From: Dinochytrium kinnereticum
Taxonomy: Eukaryota; Chytridiomycota; Chytridiomycetes; Chytridiales; Chytridiaceae
Direction of reading: 5' to 3'
DNA length: 24,694 nucleotides
Assembly (NCBI GenBank): GCA_027604005.1
Contig: JADGJT010000342.1
Span: 1-24,694, forward strand
The position numbers and the translations under genes were made by a program. Positions 19,517 to 24,694 of this stretch are shown one piece after another. The notes beneath the pieces were generated by a model. It was given only the letters and a program-made list of their open reading frames with translations, searched no databases and was not told where the DNA came from. The first letter of the stretch is position 1; each line of letters starts with the position of its first letter.

Positions 19517-20505
19517 ATGGACCTTGACAATCCACAGCAGGAATACCATGCAACTTCACCCAGTCAGTCCGCTTCAAACCATGAATCACATCACCTTACA
19601 TCTGCATTCCACAGGAGAGGAAGAGTGCAGGAGGCTGTACACCGAGAGTTGGCCGCTACTGGCTGACTTTCTCGAATCCGCACTCCATTCCGACCCAACC
19701 ACCATACGCTCCCTCAGCTCCTTCTCATCCGAGGCCCTGTACCGGTTCTCTTTCCCGTCACTTATCCATATTCTAAAAACAGCTCAACAGCATTGTTTTC
19801 GAGATTTGTATGAAGCTTCAACTCGTCTCCTACCTCGGACGAGATTTATCAGTCACCGTCAACCGTCTGATAAGGATGCAAGCCAACACCCTTTCTCAAG
19901 TCCATGATTCGCGAGTGTGGCTTTCTCGATTTTCTGAATATGTATCGTTAGACCGCAGCTCGGCTACTTTGATACGAGACGTGTTCGTTTATTTTGACGG
20001 TGTTCAGCAGAAGAATAACCCTGATGGGTTTGACTTGAAGCAGGAGATATTGGAGGCTATTTACAGCCACCTCATACATCCCTTTGAAAGACAGCTGTTT
20101 CAAATGTTAGGTGGACTCACAAGTGATAGTATTCAGCAGGACACTGGCTTGATTCTACCGCTTCTCGATAATCTGGTTCACATTCACTCTGGTAACCCCT
20201 TTCCATTTAACACCATCTAATAATTGCATGCAACAACAGATTGCATAGCATATAACCCTGATCTAATCTTCGCTCTCTTTCCGAGTCTAACACCGCCGGA
20301 CAACATCCTCTCCCTTCGTGCCAAAAACGGGCGAATCCTGAGCTCCTTGCAGCTGGACAGGACACGACACGAGTTCTGGATTGCTGGATATGACTTTGAG
20401 AATGGGACAAAGAGGGATTCCAAGCGTTTCTTGGAGGTGGATGAAGATGGCCTTGAAGCGGAGGCCTCTTTGGAGCATTGCGGGGTGAAGCGACCTGCGT
20501 TATGA
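19517..20505 (+). CDS. CACUL1-like cullin-repeat protein
   Basis: The model uses exons 19517-19562, 19615-19794, 19844-20191 and 20240-20505, giving 279 residues. The layout follows the cullin N-terminal repeat region: EECRRLYTESWPLLADFLES, then a QQH helix, WLSRFSEYVSLDRSSATLIR, DVFVYFDG, LKQEILEAIYSHLIHPFERQ and, near the end, LIFALFPSLTPP and a GYDFENGTKRDSKR block resembling the CACUL1 C-terminus. There is no cullin-homology (RBX1-binding) domain, so it is not a functional cullin scaffold. CACUL1 in animals associates with CDK2; the role in fungi is unknown. The second intron (19795-19843) is doubtful: the sequence it removes, read with a one-base frame change, encodes a helix that fits the cullin pattern. 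The assignment is moderate. Confidence 0.6.
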
Positions 20506-20837
20506 ATCAAAAGAAAAAAAGAAACCGCAAAGTCCCAAAGTCAAACTGTGTGACAAGTACAGTCATGATCGAGGGTGAGGTTTTGGCCACTGATCGGAAG
20601 CCGACAGATGAGCCTTCGACCAACAGCTTCCTCTCCATGTACTATCCATCGCTACCCGAGAACCTCGCTGGGCTTTGTGAGTGGAAAAGAAATGCCCAGT
20701 ATCACATCTTATTCATACCGAAACCAGGTTTAAAAGCTGTCCTTTTCGGCCTCCACTCTGGCGGAATCGAAGGAGCCTATCACCGGCTGGGCCATCTAGT
20801 GCTCAACAAGTTCATCGATTTCGAACCATCTACTTAA
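20502..20837 (+). CDS. Hypothetical 111-residue ORF overlapping the preceding stop codon
   Basis: Starts in the ATGA overlap with the stop of the CACUL1-like gene and encodes 111 residues. The N-terminus is basic (MNQKKKRNRKVPKSN). The rest contains YYPSLPENLAGLCEWKRN, YHILFIPKPGLKAVLFGL and GHLVLNKFIDF, which look like a small alpha/beta fold. I do not recognise a family. It ends 30 bp from the convergent seipin stop. Alternatively it is the last exon of the preceding gene: a GT at 20485 and an AG at 20540 are in phase and would give a 371-residue fusion, though the acceptor context is purine-rich and poor. Confidence 0.45.
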   Translation: MNQKKKRNRKVPKSNCVTSTVMIEGEVLATDRKPTDEPSTNSFLSMYYPSLPENLAGLCEWKRNAQYHILFIPKPGLKAVLFGLHSGGIEGAYHRLGHLVLNKFIDFEPST

Positions 20838-20867
20838 CCCAACTGTGCATGCATCCAACATATATAT

Positions 20868-22577
20868 TTATTTTGATACACTCTTAAATCCACGGTCTTC
20901 ATCAAACACATCCCTAACTGATTCACCTGACCCTTCATATTTGTCCTGCCCCAAAGCACTGCTCGGCATGCCTGGAGTGGCCGGCGTTGAAATCATACCT
21001 GGAAGATACGTTGCTGGCTTTCCGGTGGCTGAGTACGAAGGTGGAACAGGATGCATCGTTGAACCTTGTGGGGAGCCCAGGGAGGATGGTGAAGTCGGTC
21101 CTTGCATGATTGCGAATGAATCAGAGGAAAGCACTTGCGGAGAAGTGGGAGACAGGATGGATGGCCCCGGGATGTGAATAGGGTCAACGGGCATTTTGAG
21201 GGGTCGTGTCGAATCCAATACGTGAATATCGTTGGTCAGAATCTGTCCTTCCTGCTGCATAGATTTATAAGTATAGTTGGACTGCTGTCTTTCATCATAT
21301 CTCCTCATTCCTTGGTGGTCATTCTCATCATCGCTCGAAGTCGTTTCACTAGCATAAGCCTCCTGGTAGTCCTGCCCACCATTGATATCCATCGGCTCCA
21401 CATCCGGTTCACCCAAACTCTCCTCCGCCTTCTTCTTCCAAAGCTCCGCAGGTGGTTGCTCCTGCCCCACTTTCTTCACCCCCCCAGCAGCCTGAAACCA
21501 CGCTACAAACATCCTCCAAAGAACAAGTCCAACCATCGAATACCAAAACATGAAGAAGGATATGAAGACTGCCGCGGTAGTTGCACTCCAGTGGTACATA
21601 AAATATCTCAGGCCTTGGAAATGGGCTTCGACGGTTATGTGGGTCTCATACACTTGTAGCGAGGGCGATGAGATTCGGATGATGGCATGGTGCGCTGGGG
21701 AGTCTTTTGTTTCGACATAATCTTCAATAAGGGGCACGTTAAGCTTTTGAGCCTCATGAGATGAGCCGAGTAAGAGCGGCACCGCGTTGGACAGGGTTGT
21801 TATTGTTCGAAGAAGTTCAGACTTGTACTTAAGAATGACCTTTTTCAAAGAGCCGATAAATACGGAAGAGCATAATGCAGTTGAAAAGACAGGATTCCTA
21901 CCGGCCTGGTCGACACAGCCAACGTCTTGTTCAAAGCCGACTGCAACTCCATGGAGATCATAAAGTTGCCTGTTATCAAGGTTTAAATAAGAATCTATAT
22001 CGCCACATCCGCAAGGCTCTCACCAAGATTGAAGTTCTCCACCGAATTTGGCACCCAAAGCTGAAGTCCAAGATTATAATGCTGCTCTACCTTCAATCCA
22101 GACTGGAGACTAGCATCAGCCATATGAATAAACTCATGAAAAATAATAATAACAAAGACAGCGCTTACATTTGTCTCAACATTTTGCATCATCCCTACAA
22201 CAGCATGCGGCACGCTCCCAGCGCCCTCAGAAAGTAACGACGGATACTGCAAAAAGACTGGCACCAGATGCGTCACTCTCGGAATATAAATCCAATAAAA
22301 CAATCCATAGGTCAATGATGAGATGGAGAGAAGCCCCAGAAGAAGACAAGTGAACACCATGATCCCCAAAGCGGATCGTTGGGTTTGGTCAGAGGAGAGA
22401 GTCCGGGAGAGGAATGTGATGCCAGTTTCAAGGATTTTTCGGGTGGGAATCCAAAGCCATTGCCGGACTTGGGCAAACTGATGCCGTTCGGGTGAGGTAA
22501 ATAAGTGGATCTGGATAGGCAAAACATACCCATGAGGCCGTTAACGATGGCGTTGAGCCAGTCGTGCTTGTTGACAT
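20868..22577 (-). CDS. BSCL2: Seipin (lipid droplet biogenesis)
   Basis: Seipin forms a ring in the ER membrane where lipid droplets bud. Five exons join in frame: 22577-22530, 22477-22169, 22102-22024, 21969-21902 and 21839-20868, giving 491 residues. There is an N-terminal membrane span (IMVFTCLLLGLLSISSLTYG), the luminal beta-sandwich with YIPRVTHLVPVFLQY, YNLGLQLWVPNSVENFNLGN and FMISMEL, the VILKYKSELLRTITTL block, the SLQVYETHITVEAHFQGLRY block, and a second span (AAVFISFFMFWYSMVGLVLW). The cytosolic tail is unusually long, about 190 residues, acidic then rich in Ser/Pro/Gly, and probably disordered. The intron 22168-22103 is 66 nt without stops; removing it brings the luminal strands to normal spacing. 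It lies 139 bp downstream of symplekin, same strand. Confidence 0.94.
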
Positions 22578-22716
22578 TTGAAGGCAGTGGCAATGTGCTC
22601 AGAGGAGTTGATAAATGAGGATATCGACAAATTGTGTTTTTATCATATAAGGCCAAAAACGCCGTTTCTCCATATTCTGATTGGGTTTATCTTCCTGGAA
22701 GTCTTTTATTAATACT
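22578..22716. other. Spacer between symplekin stop and seipin start
   Basis: 139 bp in tandem orientation on the minus strand. It should contain the seipin promoter and the symplekin poly(A) region. No motif was recognised. Confidence 0.4.
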
Positions 22717-24694
22717 CTAATGCCCTTCAACAACCCTTCCCCTCATCCCCCGTCTGTCATTCATAGATGGACCCCCCTGATCGTATCTATAATCCCTATC
22801 CCTCCTTCCACCCTCCTCAGGTGGAGGAGCTGGCGGCGTGACAAGAGCCATAATGTGCCGCATCCTCGCGGCCCTCTGCGGTGGTAATGCGGCAATGTAC
22901 TCGAAAAGCCTTGGTTTCAAACCCGGGCTTTTAGCAAGCATTTCTTCAAGCTGCGGTTGGGGAAGCCCTGCGAGGATTGGGAAGGAATCTGGAGCCACAA
23001 GCTTTTGTAAGGTGGTTTAGTCTTCCTTGCCTAAGAAAAGAAGGTGCAGTCTTACCACACAGCATCGAATGAATCCTTCCCAGAGGTTTTTGTTCGTCCA
23101 CACCTTTTTGGCAACGAGACGCGTGAGAACTGTAAGACTGAATCCTGTGAGCTGAGGATACAGCTTGACGCTCTCCAACACAGTTTTCATCAACAGGGCC
23201 GGGGTTTTTGTCTGCTCCATCAATCTTTGAATCACCACCCCCAAAACTTCTTGCGTAAAGAGTTCAGGGTTGTCAAAGCACATTCGAACACCTGAACCGG
23301 AAACAAAATCAGATGTTAAGAAACAGTATAGAAAAGTGTAAAACCAAAAGCCCCTCATACCCCTCAAACATATCCGTAGGCCAGACGTCTCTTCAAGATT
23401 ATGAACGGCGACCATGAACTCTGCCGGCGTCATTAGAGGTTGCTTTGTCTCTGTGACCACCAAGTTGATGGGCGGAGGTGTGATGAGCTTCACCAGCTTC
23501 TCCTCAACCATTTTAGACTCATCACCCCCCTTGTCGAGCACAACCAACAACTTTGGAAGGCTCGCCAGCATCTCCGCCTATCCAACAAAAACACACAAAA
23601 AAAAAACCACGTCAACAAACGCCAAAAATCCAACCAAACCAACTCACCCTATTTAAATCCTCAATCACAGGAACCAAGAACACAGCACTCAAATCCTTCT
23701 GCTTGTAGATCTCCAGAACAGCCTTGACAAACTCTGACGTCTTCTTCCCAGCATCGCACAAAACATTCACAATCCTCAGTGCAAGCGCCTCAGCTCCACC
23801 AGGAAACCCCTTCAAAGTTCCAATCAAGCCAGTCATGTTGGAAGACATGGACCGGATCAAGGGTTCAATGTGAGCAAGGATATAGGTTGCGACTTCTTCA
23901 GGGAAGGAGCTGAAGAGGAGAAAGAGGCTTTTTGTTTCAATTAGAGGGTTTGTGATGGGCAGGGTATCTTCCTCTTACACAATCAAAAGGTCATGCTTTT
24001 TGCTGCACAAGGCAAAGAAGAGCTCAAAATGGCGCACGGCTTCATTTTCTTCCCATCCACCCTTCTTCTCGTCGGACTTCTCTTTTACCTCTTCCCTAGT
24101 CAAAAATATTAACAAAACTTCACGCATCATCTCTCACTTTTCATCCCCACCCTCAACCTTCAGAGGGCTTCCCAAAAGAACCTTTAGGCTCGTCAAGGCA
24201 AAGTCCTCAACGAGTTTTCCCAGAACAGGATGATCGGGGAACACCCATCTCCTAACGATTAGGATGGCGTTGGATCGCGTGACTTTCACTGAAATTGGCA
24301 GTTAGAACATGTGAAAGGGAGAAGGCGGCCGGTACCCTCGTGGATGCAAAACTGAAATAGGAGATTCAAGCACTGGTCACGAAGCGGAGGGCGAAGCAAG
24401 ATCAAGTCTCTCAGAGTTGTCAAGCCAAGCGGCATCCTATCCAAAATCAAACAAACAACAAAATAAATAACAAATCGTCAGCCAACAAACATGATAAAAA
24501 AAAAAGAAAAAAATCCAATAAAGAAGAATGAACGGAACACGTTACGTCTCTGGATCTTCACAATAAGCCTTGACAACCGTGTCAATCGCATCAGTCGGGA
24601 CATGCGGCGCGTCAACAAGGAATCGGGTGAAGGTTCGGTCTCGAGGGTCAAGCCCGGGAAGTTTCTCATCAGACCCCCTTGTCTCTCCTCTGAG
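22717..24694 (-). CDS. SYMPK: Symplekin/Pta1, C-terminal part (5' end beyond window)
   Basis: Symplekin is the scaffold of the cleavage and polyadenylation machinery for mRNA 3' ends. Eight exons are visible: 24694-24546 (partial), 24436-24336, 24288-24138, 24095-23979, 23927-23648, 23577-23361, 23291-23056 and 23001-22717. They encode 511 residues plus stop. Matching blocks include RTFTRFLVDAPHVP, LTTLRDLILLRPPLRDQCLN, ALCSKKHDLL, LKGFPGGAEALALRIVNVL, PELFTQEVLGVVIQRLMEQT, TPALLMKTVLESVKLYPQL, KKVWTNKNLWEGFIRCC and PDSFPILAGLPQPQLEE, all in the symplekin C-terminal domain order. The end is a short Arg/Gly-rich tail. The N-terminal HEAT-repeat region is outside the window. The 109-nt intron 24545-24437 carries a long T-rich tract. 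Confidence 0.93.

Noticed and set aside
20207..20510. Minus-strand ORFs opposite the last CACUL1-like exon.
   Set aside because: The plus-strand frame matches the CACUL1-type C-terminus; the antisense frames show nothing.
21135..21659. A 174-codon plus-strand ORF inside seipin.
   Set aside because: It is the antisense shadow of seipin exon 5, whose own frame matches the family over its whole core.

Overview
The window is nuclear DNA from a fungus that makes flagellated cells, most likely a chytrid or a related zoosporic lineage. Three things point there. The tryptophan synthase is the fused alpha-beta enzyme typical of fungi. The genes are densely packed, with about 76 short introns (mostly 37-60 nt). 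A complete homologue of CCDC39/FAP59, the axonemal 96-nm ruler protein, lies at 14862-18732; Dikarya, which have no flagellum, are not expected to keep it. I see no prokaryotic operon, CRISPR array, transposon, rRNA or tRNA.

Layout. 19-908 (+) is EMC4. Two minus-strand genes follow: ORC1 (2740-1121) and a thioredoxin-fold membrane protein with a CPYS active site (3641-2793). The latter is divergent from TRP5 (3813-6408, +). NDUFA13/GRIM-19 (7238-6640, -) is divergent from ADA2 of SAGA (7361-9141, +), and PTRHD1 (9179-9713, +) follows ADA2 after 37 bp. Next come a minus-strand protein that I tentatively place in the Sld3/Treslin family (11855-9821) and NSE1 of the SMC5/6 complex (13039-12007, -). 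NSE1 is divergent from an intronless METTL21-type methyltransferase (13221-14714, +). CCDC39 (-) follows, then a 524-bp spacer, an acidic 72-residue ORF (19475-19257, -) and a CACUL1-like cullin-repeat protein (19517-20505, +). A 111-codon ORF overlaps the stop codon of that gene. Seipin (22577-20868, -) and the C-terminal part of symplekin (24694-22717, -, cut by the window edge) finish the window.

The genes are mostly unrelated housekeeping functions: ER membrane insertion, lipid droplets, replication initiation, cohesin-like SMC5/6, transcription, mRNA 3'-end processing, complex I, tryptophan synthesis and the axoneme. I see no functional cluster. Spacers are 30-230 bp except one, so divergent pairs probably share promoters and convergent pairs have very short 3' ends.

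Gene models were built by hand from splice signals, reading-frame phase and remembered family motifs. Every model listed as spliced closes in frame, but transcripts would be needed to confirm individual junctions. No clear new biological system was found. The best candidates for follow-up are the Sld3/Treslin-like gene with four full CDK consensus sites in its tail, the frame break in the CACUL1-like gene, and the overlapping ORF after it.
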